A stretch of DNA of 64,000 bases. It comes from Flavobacteriales bacterium UBA7878. Its GTDB lineage: Bacteria > Bacteroidota > Bacteroidia > Flavobacteriales > Schleiferiaceae. The stretch covers positions 1-64,000 of the forward strand of contig DLRW01000043.1 of the NCBI GenBank assembly GCA_002501205.1, given 5' to 3'. The translations under genes were made by a program, and so were the position numbers. The notes under the pieces were generated by a model that saw only the letters and a list, made by a program, of their open reading frames with translations, did not search any database and had not been told where the DNA came from. How positions within the stretch are numbered: position 1 is the first letter of the stretch; each line of letters starts with the position of its first letter. This document shows, piece by piece, positions 1-7,971 of the stretch.

Positions 1-28
1 GTCCTTGGTTCGAGCCCAAGAGGGAGCG
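1..28 (+). tRNA. 3' end of a tRNA (truncated by window edge)
   Basis: Positions 4-20 form a T arm: a 5-bp stem (CTTGG/CCAAG) around the 7-base loop TTCGAGC, the standard T-loop pattern. Positions 21-27 would be the 3' acceptor strand and G28 the discriminator base. CCA is not fully encoded (GCA follows). The anticodon lies outside the window, so the isotype cannot be read. A hairpin with a T tract follows 12 bases later, as expected for the end of a tRNA transcript. Confidence 0.65.
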
Positions 29-39
29 CAAAAACAGCG

Positions 40-68
40 AAGGCGTCTAGAAATAGACGCCTTTTTTT
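40..68 (+). terminator. Rho-independent terminator of the tRNA transcript
   Basis: A perfect 10-bp stem (AAGGCGTCTA/TAGACGCCTT) closes a GAAA tetraloop at 50-53 and runs directly into a tract of seven Ts. It lies just after the tRNA end and before lpxH, so lpxH is probably transcribed separately. Confidence 0.85.
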
Positions 69-153
69 ATTCCTTGATTTTCAGGTTTCTCCTTCGATTT
101 CCAATTCAAAATTCAAGCTGCAGGGATTGCAGGCATTACCTATCTTCGCTGCC

Positions 154-963
154 ATGCAATTAGAGCCCGGTAAAAAGATATACTTCGCCAGTGACTTGCA
201 CCTGGGTGTGCCCGATTATGCTTCAAGCCTGGAGCGTGAAAAGCATTTTGTGCAATGGCTCGACCATATTAAATCGGATGCAGCCGAGCTCTTTCTGGTA
301 GGCGATGTCTTCGATTTTTGGTTCGAATACCGCAAAGCAGTTCCACGCGGTTTTGTGCGTCTCTTAGGTAAACTAGCGGAAATCAGTGATGCCGGAATAC
401 CCATCCATCTTTTTACAGGAAACCACGATATGTGGATTTTCGATTACCTACCGAAGGAGATTGGCTTAAAACTCTATCGGGAGCCACAAGAAAGGGAATG
501 GAACCAAAAGCGTTTCTTTATAGGTCATGGTGATGGTTTAGGGCCGGGAGACCATGGTTATAAGTTTATCAAGAAGATATTTAAGAACCCTTTCCTGCAG
601 TGGGCTTTCGCCCGATTGCATCCTAATTTTGGCATTGGCTTGGCGGATTATTTCTCGCGCAGTTCCAGAGCTAAAAGCGGACATAAAGACGCGGTTTTCC
701 TCGGTGAGGAGGAAGAATGGTTGGTGATCTATGCCAAAGAAATGCTGAAAGAGTCTTATCGCGATTATTTCATTTTTGGCCATCGCCACCTTCCTTTGGA
801 TATTCAGCTCAATGATGCTGGCAGTCGCTATATTAATCTGGGCGATTGGATTCAGTATTTCACCTATGCCGTTTTCGACGGTGAACAAATGCAGTTGATG
901 GAGTATCCGCTTAAGGGAGAAAGTCCAGTTTTATGGACAGATAAAAAGTCCGCGGTAAAATAG
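154..963 (+). CDS. lpxH: UDP-2,3-diacylglucosamine diphosphatase LpxH
   Basis: Calcineurin-like metallophosphoesterase of about 269 residues. LpxH hydrolyses UDP-2,3-diacylglucosamine to lipid X and UMP on the cytoplasmic face of the inner membrane, in lipid A synthesis. Visible metal-binding motifs in order: SDLHLG near the N-terminus, GDVFDFW, GNHDMW, GHGDG and GHRHLP, followed by NLGDW. This is the LpxH arrangement, including the DFW that distinguishes it from generic phosphoesterases. The frame is open from a TTG at 127, but ATG 154 places the start six residues before the first beta strand as in homologues, so I chose it. The 3' end overlaps the convergent TonB receptor gene by 53 bases. 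Confidence 0.88.
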   Translation: MQLEPGKKIYFASDLHLGVPDYASSLEREKHFVQWLDHIKSDAAELFLVGDVFDFWFEYRKAVPRGFVRLLGKLAEISDAGIPIHLFTGNHDMWIFDYLPKEIGLKLYREPQEREWNQKRFFIGHGDGLGPGDHGYKFIKKIFKNPFLQWAFARLHPNFGIGLADYFSRSSRAKSGHKDAVFLGEEEEWLVIYAKEMLKESYRDYFIFGHRHLPLDIQLNDAGSRYINLGDWIQYFTYAVFDGEQMQLMEYPLKGESPVLWTDKKSAVK

Positions 964-3286
964 GCCCGTATATATAAGAAGCGTCTCGTTCCGGACCATA
1001 AGGCAAATCATCCTGATAAGCATTCATTAGGTTTTTAATTCCCGCTTTAATAGAAGTCGTCCATTTTTGGTTGCGGATAATTTGATACTCGGCTGCTATT
1101 TGCCAGTCTAGGAAGTCATCACTTTTGCGTATTTCCAATTCTTCGGACACTGGATTTACCAATCGGCTTAGGTGCATGGGCCCTGTATAATTAAGGGCAG
1201 AGCTTAAGGTCCAGGATGGATTGAGGTCATAGGCCAAACTTACATAGCCATAGAGATTGGGGCTACGCAGAAAATATTTACTCCATACTGAATTTGCTTC
1301 GCTTTCTTCATCCTGCCAAAGAAGCTGGTCTTTGGTATACAAAGACTGCTGTGCTGTAAAGGAAGCTTGCCATTGCCATCCACTACGCAAGGCCGCCTGA
1401 TATTCCAGATTGAGGCCCTTTACAACCGCCCCGTCACCATTGCTTTTGGTTTGAACCGCGGTGCCATTGGCTAAGGCCTGTCTATTGCCCAATACAAAGG
1501 GGTCCATTAGTAAGGTATAAAAGCCTGAAAATAATAGCTTATGTTCTCCAAGAGAGTTGATAATCAAATATTCAGAAGAGGCAGTAAAGCTGTGACTTTC
1601 TTCGGGTTTTAACTTTTCATCTAATTGAATAAAGAGAGCGGCTCCACCTACGGTTTCGATGTGTAAATCCTCATTAAAAGCTTGTGGTATGCGGTATCCA
1701 CGGGCATAGGAGCCCCGGAATTGCCAGTCTTCATTTAGTATATATTGGAGGTTAAACCTTGGTGACCAATTAATGAATTGGGATTTTTGATTGAAATTAG
1801 AGGAAGACAGTTGATAGTATCCATTAAGATTGCTGATATCCAATCGAATACCAGCTTGTAGTTTCCAGTGTTCGTTTAAGTCAAATTGACTTTGCAAATA
1901 ACTGCCCCAGTTGTTTAAGCTTTGATCAATGCTGCGCTGATAGCCGGGCATTGCCTCTTCAACCTTATTGTTTTGGTATTCACTGCCTAAGCTTAATTGC
2001 CACTGTTCATCCAGCTTTTGATTGACTAAGAAACCACCTATTAAGGTATAGTCCAAGGCATTTCCGTAAGCATTAAGTGCCAGTAGATCGCTTTCGCGGA
2101 TGCTGTCACCAGCAGGTATAATCCGTCCTCCGGCGCCGTAATAGCTATTTCTTTGGGTGTTTTGCGCCGAGCTGTAAATGGAGATTTGTCGGCTGGCGTC
2201 TTTGGAAAGCTGCTCCCAGGCCAATCCTCCACCAATGATTCGATGTTCCAATTGCTCAGCAATTCTGCTTTGATGGGCTTGAAGGTCAAAATCGCTACCT
2301 CCTCGCCGAAACTCGGAAATATGAAAGAGATCAAGGGACCATTTACTGCGGGTTTGGGCTTTCCAGAAGGCATTAAGGCCCAAGGTTTGATTTCGAAGCC
2401 GGGTTATTTCCGAGAACTCATCGGCATTGGCATCCCAGTCTTGTCGATTTCGATTAAAGGCAAATAGGTTAAAACCGTAGCTTAGGTCATCGGCAGAATA
2501 GCTGGCGCCTAAGCTATGACTCTGCTCCCAGGCTTCTCCGTTTATAGCTTGAACCTGGCTTTGCAAGTGAAAGCCGTTTTCTGTTGCTTCTTTGGTGATG
2601 ATATTTACCGTTCCACCAATGGCATTTCCACCATAGAGCGCAGATCCTCCACCACGAACCACTTCTACTTTTTCGATCATTGAGGCCGGGATCATTTCCA
2701 AACCATACACCGCCATTAGGCTGGAGAAAATGGGGCGAGAGTTGAGGAGAACTTGAGAGTAAGCACCATCTAAGCCATTAATTCTAAGCTGAGTAAAACC
2801 ACAGTTTTGGCAATTGTTCTCCACTCTTAATCCCGGGCTGAAGGAAAGCCCTTCAGCTAAACTTAAAGCCGATACTCGCTCAAAAAGCTTATTGTTTATC
2901 GTTTCAACAATCACGGGCGACTGATGGCGCTTAATTGCTTGTCGACTGCCACTAACTACCACTTCTTCCAGGCCTAAATGGTCTTCTTGCAGTTGGATAT
3001 CCAAATGATGTGTTCCTGGCTTTAGCTTGAGACTTTGACTTAGATAGCCCACATGGCTAAATTCTATAATGAGCCCTTGAGCAGGAATTTTCAGGTCTAA
3101 ATGATAGCCCCCTTCTTCATCGGAGCTAGTGCCTATACCCAGCGATTTTACCTGAACATTTACTTTTTCCAAAGCTTGACCGGAACTGGAGTGAATATGG
3201 CCACTTATACCTTGTGAAGATAGTCCCAGTGTCCAAAAAATTAATAATGAGGAAATTGCTGTTCGCAAAAGAAAAATTTTAGGCAA
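911..3286 (-). CDS. TonB-dependent receptor, probably for a metal chelate
   Basis: Outer-membrane active transporter, 791 residues from the TTG at 3286. In order: signal peptide, a carboxypeptidase-regulatory-like beta-sandwich (about 26-100), a TonB-box-like LEEVVVSGSR (106-115), the plug (about 120-235, with RGGGSALYGGNAIGGTVNI) and a barrel ending in an aromatic-rich strand. The plug carries an unusual CxxC (C159, C162). It is divergent from a metal ABC transporter operon across 52 bases containing two palindromes, which suggests the substrate is a metal complex under the same regulator. Start uncertain: no ATG is available. A TTG at 3268 gives a shorter signal peptide and lies downstream of the putative -7 box TAGATTTG (3291 down to 3284), so it may be the true start. 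Substrate unknown. Confidence 0.85.
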   Translation of the reverse strand: MPKIFLLRTAISSLLIFWTLGLSSQGISGHIHSSSGQALEKVNVQVKSLGIGTSSDEEGGYHLDLKIPAQGLIIEFSHVGYLSQSLKLKPGTHHLDIQLQEDHLGLEEVVVSGSRQAIKRHQSPVIVETINNKLFERVSALSLAEGLSFSPGLRVENNCQNCGFTQLRINGLDGAYSQVLLNSRPIFSSLMAVYGLEMIPASMIEKVEVVRGGGSALYGGNAIGGTVNIITKEATENGFHLQSQVQAINGEAWEQSHSLGASYSADDLSYGFNLFAFNRNRQDWDANADEFSEITRLRNQTLGLNAFWKAQTRSKWSLDLFHISEFRRGGSDFDLQAHQSRIAEQLEHRIIGGGLAWEQLSKDASRQISIYSSAQNTQRNSYYGAGGRIIPAGDSIRESDLLALNAYGNALDYTLIGGFLVNQKLDEQWQLSLGSEYQNNKVEEAMPGYQRSIDQSLNNWGSYLQSQFDLNEHWKLQAGIRLDISNLNGYYQLSSSNFNQKSQFINWSPRFNLQYILNEDWQFRGSYARGYRIPQAFNEDLHIETVGGAALFIQLDEKLKPEESHSFTASSEYLIINSLGEHKLLFSGFYTLLMDPFVLGNRQALANGTAVQTKSNGDGAVVKGLNLEYQAALRSGWQWQASFTAQQSLYTKDQLLWQDEESEANSVWSKYFLRSPNLYGYVSLAYDLNPSWTLSSALNYTGPMHLSRLVNPVSEELEIRKSDDFLDWQIAAEYQIIRNQKWTTSIKAGIKNLMNAYQDDLPYGPERDASYIYGPILPRTFYLSIKLDFLP

Positions 3287-3294
3287 ATCTAAAA
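3277..3294. promoter_or_regulatory. Palindromic operator 1 (candidate DtxR/MntR-type box)
   Basis: TTTTAGGCAAATCTAAAA is an inverted repeat with 6-bp arms TTTTAG/CTAAAA around a 6-base centre. On the minus strand it contains TAGATTTG, a match to the Bacteroidota -7 box TAnnTTTG pointing toward the TonB receptor. A regulator bound here would cover that promoter. A similar palindrome lies 25 bases away before the regulator gene. Assignment to the adjacent DtxR-family protein is inference. Confidence 0.55.
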
Positions 3295-3305
3295 ATGTTT
3301 TTTTA

Positions 3306-3313
3306 TACTTTTG
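3306..3313 (+). promoter_or_regulatory. -7 promoter element of the metal-uptake operon
   Basis: TACTTTTG matches the Bacteroidota primary-sigma -7 element TAnnTTTG. It is 25 bases before the regulator's TTG start, and operator 2 begins 6 bases after it, where transcription should start. No clear -33 TTG was seen. Confidence 0.45.
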
Positions 3314-3319
3314 AAAAAA

Positions 3320-3338
3320 TTTTAGATTCCCTTTAAAA
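3320..3338. promoter_or_regulatory. Palindromic operator 2 (candidate DtxR/MntR-type box)
   Basis: TTTTAGATTCCCTTTAAAA has outer arms TTTTA/TAAAA. It closely matches the minus-strand reading of operator 1 (TTTTAGATTTGCCTAAAA), sharing TTTTAGATT and TAAAA, with one base more in the centre. It overlaps the expected transcription start and ends just before the regulator's start codon, which fits autorepression. Confidence 0.5.
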
Positions 3339-3998
3339 TTGGAAATAAGCTTAACCGAAGAGAATTATCTCAAAGCCATCTTTTTTATCAGTGGTATGGA
3401 AGGCAATTTGGTAAACACCAATGCCATTGCGGAGCGCTTGGATACCAAGGCTGCAACTGTAACGGATATGTTGCGAAAGCTCAAACAAAAGGAGCTTATC
3501 CATTATCAACCTTATAAGGGTAGTCGTTTAAGTGAAGAAGGCCAGGTTTTGGCGATTCGCATTTTACGAAAGCATCGTCTTTGGGAAACTTTTCTGGTAG
3601 ACAAACTAGGTTTCGGTTGGGAGGAAGTGCATGAAATTGCAGAGCAACTGGAACATGTGCGTTCTCAGAAATTAACGGAGCGCCTATCTCAATACTTGGG
3701 AAATCCCCAGTTCGATCCGCATGGTGATCCTATTCCGGATGAAAGAGGAATTTTTCCCATGCGCGAAAATCTTACCCTTGATAAGGCCAGTGCAGGAGAG
3801 CAGGTTTTGGTTAAGGGAGTGAAAGACAGCTCGCCAGACTTCTTGAGCTATGTCGCAAAGCTGGGTATTCGATTGGGGGATGAAATGAAGGTTATTCATA
3901 TCGAGCCCTTCGATTCCAGTGTTTTAGTAAGTCATCAAGGAGAGGAGTTTCGCCTTTCAGCCATGGCCTGTTCTAATATTTACATATCACGACTATGA
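3339..3998 (+). CDS. DtxR/MntR-family metal-dependent transcriptional regulator
   Basis: A 219-residue metalloregulator expected to bind DNA when loaded with Mn2+, Fe2+ or a similar ion. The N-terminal winged helix (1-70) begins LTEENYLKAI, the family signature. The dimerisation and metal domain (71-140) contains H79, H98, E102, E105 and H106, then the DPHGDPIP motif (126-133). The C-terminus (about 150-219) is an SH3/FeoA-like domain, so this is the long three-domain form. The TTG start is accepted because the family signature begins within five residues of it. First gene of the metal-uptake operon; overlaps the binding-protein gene by 4 bases. Likely autoregulated through the palindromes upstream. 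Mn versus Fe specificity cannot be decided by eye. Confidence 0.88.
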   Translation: MEISLTEENYLKAIFFISGMEGNLVNTNAIAERLDTKAATVTDMLRKLKQKELIHYQPYKGSRLSEEGQVLAIRILRKHRLWETFLVDKLGFGWEEVHEIAEQLEHVRSQKLTERLSQYLGNPQFDPHGDPIPDERGIFPMRENLTLDKASAGEQVLVKGVKDSSPDFLSYVAKLGIRLGDEMKVIHIEPFDSSVLVSHQGEEFRLSAMACSNIYISRL

Positions 3999-4900
3999 GA
4001 ATCTGGTGGTCTATGTTCCTGGTCGTTTTTCTCATTTCTTGTGAGGAAGCTCCCAATAGCGATAAATATCAGATCGTTTGCACCACGGGCATGTTGGCTG
4101 ATATGACCACCGCCCTTTGCCAGGGAATAGATTCTTTGGAGATTCAATCTTTAATGGGTCCGGGAACGGATCCCCATTTATACAAGGCCAGTCAGGCAGA
4201 TGTATTTGCCTTAAGCAGAGCAGACCTCATTGTATTTAATGGCCTACACCTCGAAGGGAAAATGGCTAAGCTCTTTCATAAACTCCCGGAAGAGCGTGTT
4301 TACCCTGCGGCTGAAGTACTTTCTGAAAAGGAATTGATCAATGCCAGTGCCTATCAACAAGCTTATGATCCGCATGTGTGGTTTGATTTGAGTTTGTGGT
4401 CAAAAATCTGTTTTGGCCTGGAGCATAAACTTCAAGAGAAGCTACCCGATCATAAAAGCTTGATCGCGAGAAATGCAGAAAAGTATCGAAAGGGATTAGC
4501 AGAGCTTCATCATTGGGCTTTAAAAGAGTTGTCGCAAATACCTGAAAAACAAAGGGTTTTAGTAACCGCGCATGATGCTTTTAAGTATTTCGGCAGGGCT
4601 TATCAAGTAGAGGTAAAGGGCTTGCAAGGAATCTCCACGACAGCCGAATTTGGCCTGCGTGATATTAGTGAATTGGCTGAATTTATCAGCTCTCGTAAGA
4701 TCAAAGCCATATTTGTGGAAAGCTCTGTATCGCCCCGTGCCATTGAGGCGGTGCAGGAAGCAGTAAATAGAAAAGCTTGGGAATTACAAATAGGAGGCGA
4801 ATTGTACTCCGATGCCATGGGGCCGCCTCAAAGTGGAGCCGATCATTTCTATGGAATGTTCCGATCTAATGTTGAAACTATTCTTAGTGCATTAAAATGA
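3995..4900 (+). CDS. Metal ABC transporter substrate-binding lipoprotein (TroA/ZnuA family)
   Basis: Periplasmic metal-binding lipoprotein of 301 residues, cluster A-I. Signal peptide with lipobox LISC (C16). The four expected ligands are H61 (in DPHLY), H127 (DPHVWFD), H193 (TAHDAF) and D273 (YSDAMG). Their spacing (66, 66, 80) is nearly that of Treponema TroA (H68, H133, H199, D279), and the third ligand is His rather than the Glu of PsaA/MntC-type manganese proteins. There is no His-rich loop of the ZnuA kind. Zn2+ or Mn2+ are both possible; the MntR-like regulator leans toward Mn/Fe. The start ATG overlaps the regulator's stop, and the stop overlaps the ATPase start as ATGA. Confidence 0.88.
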   Translation: MRIWWSMFLVVFLISCEEAPNSDKYQIVCTTGMLADMTTALCQGIDSLEIQSLMGPGTDPHLYKASQADVFALSRADLIVFNGLHLEGKMAKLFHKLPEERVYPAAEVLSEKELINASAYQQAYDPHVWFDLSLWSKICFGLEHKLQEKLPDHKSLIARNAEKYRKGLAELHHWALKELSQIPEKQRVLVTAHDAFKYFGRAYQVEVKGLQGISTTAEFGLRDISELAEFISSRKIKAIFVESSVSPRAIEAVQEAVNRKAWELQIGGELYSDAMGPPQSGADHFYGMFRSNVETILSALK

Positions 4901-5736
4901 AGTCTGAAAATCAATTAGATAAAGACACGGTATTGGAGGTACATAATTTAAGTGCCAGTTATAACCGCAAGCCGGTTCTATGGGATATTGACTTTCGCCT
5001 AAAGGGTGGTCAACTGATTGGAATTGTGGGGCCTAATGGCAGCGGGAAGACCACTTTACTCCGTAATATCATGGGCTTAATGGAAGCCGATAGTGGCTAT
5101 GTGCGCTTGTTTGGTCAGGATTTAAATAAGGTACGCCAGCGAGTTAGCTATGTGCCGCAGCGGGAATCAGTAGATTGGAATTTCCCGGTATCTGTGCGTG
5201 AGGTAGTGGAAATGGGGCGTTATCGACCATCTAATCTTATGCGCCGCCTGCAAAGTTCGGATCAGGATTTGGTGGATTTAGCCCTCGAGAAAGTAGGGAT
5301 GCTGGAATATGCCACACGACAAATAAGCCAGCTCTCAGGAGGGCAGCAACAAAGGGTTTTTCTGGCACGATCGCTAGCTCAGAATGCAGATCTCTACCTA
5401 ATGGATGAGCCTTTTGTAGGTGTAGACGCCGCAACTGAAGATGCCATTTTAAGGGTGCTTTCAGAACTGCGCGATGCGGGAAAAACAGTGGTAATTGTAC
5501 ATCATGATTTGCAAACGGCCTATCAGTATTTTGATGCCATGGTTTTGCTTAATACCCGTTTGGTGGCTTATGGCGCCAAGGATGACGTATTTACACGTGA
5601 GAACCTACAGGAGGCCTACGGAGGTCGTTTGACGGTTTTATCCAAACTGTCTGAATTAATTGCACGCTCTGAATTTCCAGTGCGGGAAAAGGGCTTTAAA
5701 GAAAAAAGTGGGGAGGGCGATGCAGCAGGAAAGTAG
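4897..5736 (+). CDS. Metal ABC transporter ATP-binding protein (TroB/MntB/ZnuC-like)
   Basis: Cytoplasmic ATPase of 279 residues powering metal import. Walker A GPNGSGKTT, Q-loop YVPQRESVDWNFPVSV (the sequence after the Q-loop is typical of Mn/Zn importers), signature LSGGQQQR, Walker B LYLMDEPF with the catalytic Glu, and H-loop VHHDL are all present. The C-terminal tail after residue 255 is charged and poorly conserved; the next gene starts inside it. Translationally coupled to the binding protein (ATGA overlap) and overlapping the first permease by 17 bases. Confidence 0.92.
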   Translation: MKSENQLDKDTVLEVHNLSASYNRKPVLWDIDFRLKGGQLIGIVGPNGSGKTTLLRNIMGLMEADSGYVRLFGQDLNKVRQRVSYVPQRESVDWNFPVSVREVVEMGRYRPSNLMRRLQSSDQDLVDLALEKVGMLEYATRQISQLSGGQQQRVFLARSLAQNADLYLMDEPFVGVDAATEDAILRVLSELRDAGKTVVIVHHDLQTAYQYFDAMVLLNTRLVAYGAKDDVFTRENLQEAYGGRLTVLSKLSELIARSEFPVREKGFKEKSGEGDAAGK

Positions 5737-7006
5737 CTGGATATTGGATAGTAGCCTAATACTGGTGGCTGCCGGAACCTTTCTTTTGGCGGTATCGGCT
5801 GCCGTAGTAGGTTCTTTCACCTTTTTGCAAAAACGTTCCCTGGTTGGCGATGCCGTAGCACATTCTATCCTACCCGGAGTAGCGGTAGCATTCTTGTTTT
5901 CCGGTACTAAAGATCCTTGGTGGCTAATGCTGGGAGCCTTAATTAGCGGTTGGCTTTCATTGAGCTTAATGGACTTCCTCAGCAGGAAGACCAAATTGAG
6001 TCAGGATACCGCAATTGCAACCGTACTCAGTGTCTTTTTTGGGATAGGGATTTTACTCCTCACCTATATTCAACATTTGGAGAGTGGTCATCAAAGTGGT
6101 TTAGATCAATTTCTTTTTGGTCAGGCAGCGGCCATGAAGAGCCAGGAACTATGGATTTACGGGGGGCTGGCGCTTGTTTTAATCGTTTGCACCCTGATCT
6201 TTTTTAAAGAATTTAAACTTTTAAGCTTTAATCCAGACTTCGCTCAAACTCTGGGTTTACCGGTGCGGGGATTGCGAATTTTGATGAACAGCTTGATGGT
6301 ATTGGCCATCGCATTAGGTATTCAGGCGGTGGGAGTAGTTTTAATGGCGGCTCTATTGATTACACCTTCGGCTGCGGCTCGAAATTTCACCGATCGGCTC
6401 AAAGCCATGATATTCATTGCGGCCTTAATCGCCGGCTTCTCCGCCTTACTAGGCAGTGCCATTAGCTTTAGTGCAAAGGGAATGCCCACCGGACCCTGGA
6501 TTGTGATGTGCCTATCTATCCTTGCACTCTTATCCCTCTTTTTAGCTCCTAAAAAGGGCATGTTGGCAAGGATGCTTTTGCAAAGACGCCATCAGCAAAA
6601 GATTAATGATGAAAACTTACTCAAGGCCTTCTACCACTATGGAGAACGCCATGCCAATCTCGCTCAATGGATTCGTCTAAGTGATTTAGAGGAAATTCGT
6701 GATTTTGCCGAGGAAGAGCAATCCGGGGCTTTGAGGCGCCTTATTCACAAAGGCCATTTACTTCGTAAAGGGGAGGCCTTTCAGTTTAGCCGGGCTGGAT
6801 TAGATGAAGCACGAAGGGTAGTTCGCCTGCATCGTCTTTGGGAGATGTATCTCAGTCAACGGTTACGCTTGAAATCGGATCACATCCACCCCAATGCCGA
6901 AACCATGGAGCATATTATCTCTCCAGAGATTGAAGCGCAATTGTTGGAAGAATTGGATTATCCCGATAAGGATCCACATCAAAGCCCAATACCGTATCGC
7001 TCATGA
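5720..7006 (+). CDS. Metal ABC transporter permease fused to a DtxR-type metal-sensing domain
   Basis: A 428-residue protein. Residues 1 to about 275 are an ABC-3 family permease with eight or so hydrophobic segments and the VGDAVAHSILPG motif. Residues about 285-428 are cytoplasmic and resemble the winged helix plus dimerisation/metal domain of DtxR regulators: H371, H390, E394, E397 and H398 match the spacing of H79, H98, E102, E105 and H106 in the operon's own regulator, followed by DPHQSPIPY (418-426). It stops where the FeoA-like domain would begin. Start: the frame extends to a TTG at 5660, but ATG 5720 has a purine-rich GGGGAGGG just upstream and gives a normal N-terminus. Similar fusions occur in other Bacteroidota. 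Metal-dependent gating of transport by the tail is inference. Confidence 0.88.
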   Translation: MQQESSWILDSSLILVAAGTFLLAVSAAVVGSFTFLQKRSLVGDAVAHSILPGVAVAFLFSGTKDPWWLMLGALISGWLSLSLMDFLSRKTKLSQDTAIATVLSVFFGIGILLLTYIQHLESGHQSGLDQFLFGQAAAMKSQELWIYGGLALVLIVCTLIFFKEFKLLSFNPDFAQTLGLPVRGLRILMNSLMVLAIALGIQAVGVVLMAALLITPSAAARNFTDRLKAMIFIAALIAGFSALLGSAISFSAKGMPTGPWIVMCLSILALLSLFLAPKKGMLARMLLQRRHQQKINDENLLKAFYHYGERHANLAQWIRLSDLEEIRDFAEEEQSGALRRLIHKGHLLRKGEAFQFSRAGLDEARRVVRLHRLWEMYLSQRLRLKSDHIHPNAETMEHIISPEIEAQLLEELDYPDKDPHQSPIPYRS

Positions 7007-7854
7007 GTATCGAAGCTTTTTATATCATCTTGACAGGAGCTTTGGTAGCTGCCAGTTCCGCTCTATTGGGAAGCTTTTTGGTGCTGCGTAGAATGGCTAT
7101 GCTGGGCGATGCTATATCCCATGCGGTATTACCGGGAATTGTAATTGCCTTCTTGATTTCAGGACATCGCGAAAGCTTAAGCCTCTTAATTGGTGCAGCG
7201 GCCAGTGGCTTGTTGGCGACCTTTTTAATTGAGCTCTTGCATCGTAAAGCACGCTTGCAGGAAGACGCCTCCATCGGAATTAGCTTTACCTGGCTTTTTG
7301 CCATTGGGGTATTGCTCATTAGCGCCTATACGGGCCAGGTAGATTTGGATCAGGAATGTGTTCTCTATGGTGAAATTGCCTACGTTCCTTTGGATCAGAT
7401 AAGCTTTGGAGGCTTGTGGACCGGGCCTCGACCGGTATTGATATCCGCCACCTTGTTTGTGCTGACACTTGCTTATATCATCATCTCATTTAAGGGTCTA
7501 AAGCTTCTTTCTTTTAATGAAGACCATGCGAAGTCCTTGGGGATCCGCACTCAAGTTTGGCATTTCAGCTTTATGGCCATGGTTTCTTTGGTTACCGTAT
7601 TGGCCTTTGAAATTGTAGGTGCCATTTTAATCGTGGCGCTATTGGTGGTGCCGGCAGCAACCGCTTTCCTTTGGACGCGATCATTAGTTCCGATGCTTAT
7701 CTTGGCCGTGGCCCTGGGCATTGCTGCTTCGGCGGGAGGTTATTATTTGGCCCTGGGCTTAAATGGAAGCATTGCTGGAGCGATGGTAAGCGTGGCGGGA
7801 ATCTTTTTAGCGATCACTGTTTTGCTAAAAGTGCTGGTTCGGAAGAAGGCTTAA
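7003..7854 (+). CDS. Metal ABC transporter permease (TroD-like)
   Basis: Second ABC-3 family membrane subunit, 283 residues, with about eight hydrophobic segments and the LGDAISHAVLPG motif in the first third, parallel to the previous permease. It has no cytoplasmic tail, so only one of the two subunits carries the sensor domain. The start overlaps the previous stop as ATGA. Last gene of the operon; no hairpin terminator was recognised in the 117 bases that follow. Confidence 0.9.
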   Translation: MSIEAFYIILTGALVAASSALLGSFLVLRRMAMLGDAISHAVLPGIVIAFLISGHRESLSLLIGAAASGLLATFLIELLHRKARLQEDASIGISFTWLFAIGVLLISAYTGQVDLDQECVLYGEIAYVPLDQISFGGLWTGPRPVLISATLFVLTLAYIIISFKGLKLLSFNEDHAKSLGIRTQVWHFSFMAMVSLVTVLAFEIVGAILIVALLVVPAATAFLWTRSLVPMLILAVALGIAASAGGYYLALGLNGSIAGAMVSVAGIFLAITVLLKVLVRKKA

Positions 7855-7917
7855 AATTAGTGCTCTGATTTGCAGTAAATTGCTCTTCCATTTTGGGGCT
7901 TTTATTTTTTCTATGCC

Positions 7918-7951
7918 TTTGTTTAAGGCATACATTACCGAATTATATTTG
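7918..7951 (+). promoter_or_regulatory. Promoter of the 2OG-Fe(II) oxygenase gene
   Basis: TATATTTG (7944-7951) matches TAnnTTTG, with TTTG at 7918-7921 as the -33 element 22 bases upstream. The start codon is 20 bases after the -7 box, so the leader is very short, as is common in this phylum. Confidence 0.6.
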
Positions 7952-7971
7952 CCCGCTTTTTTTGGGATTGA

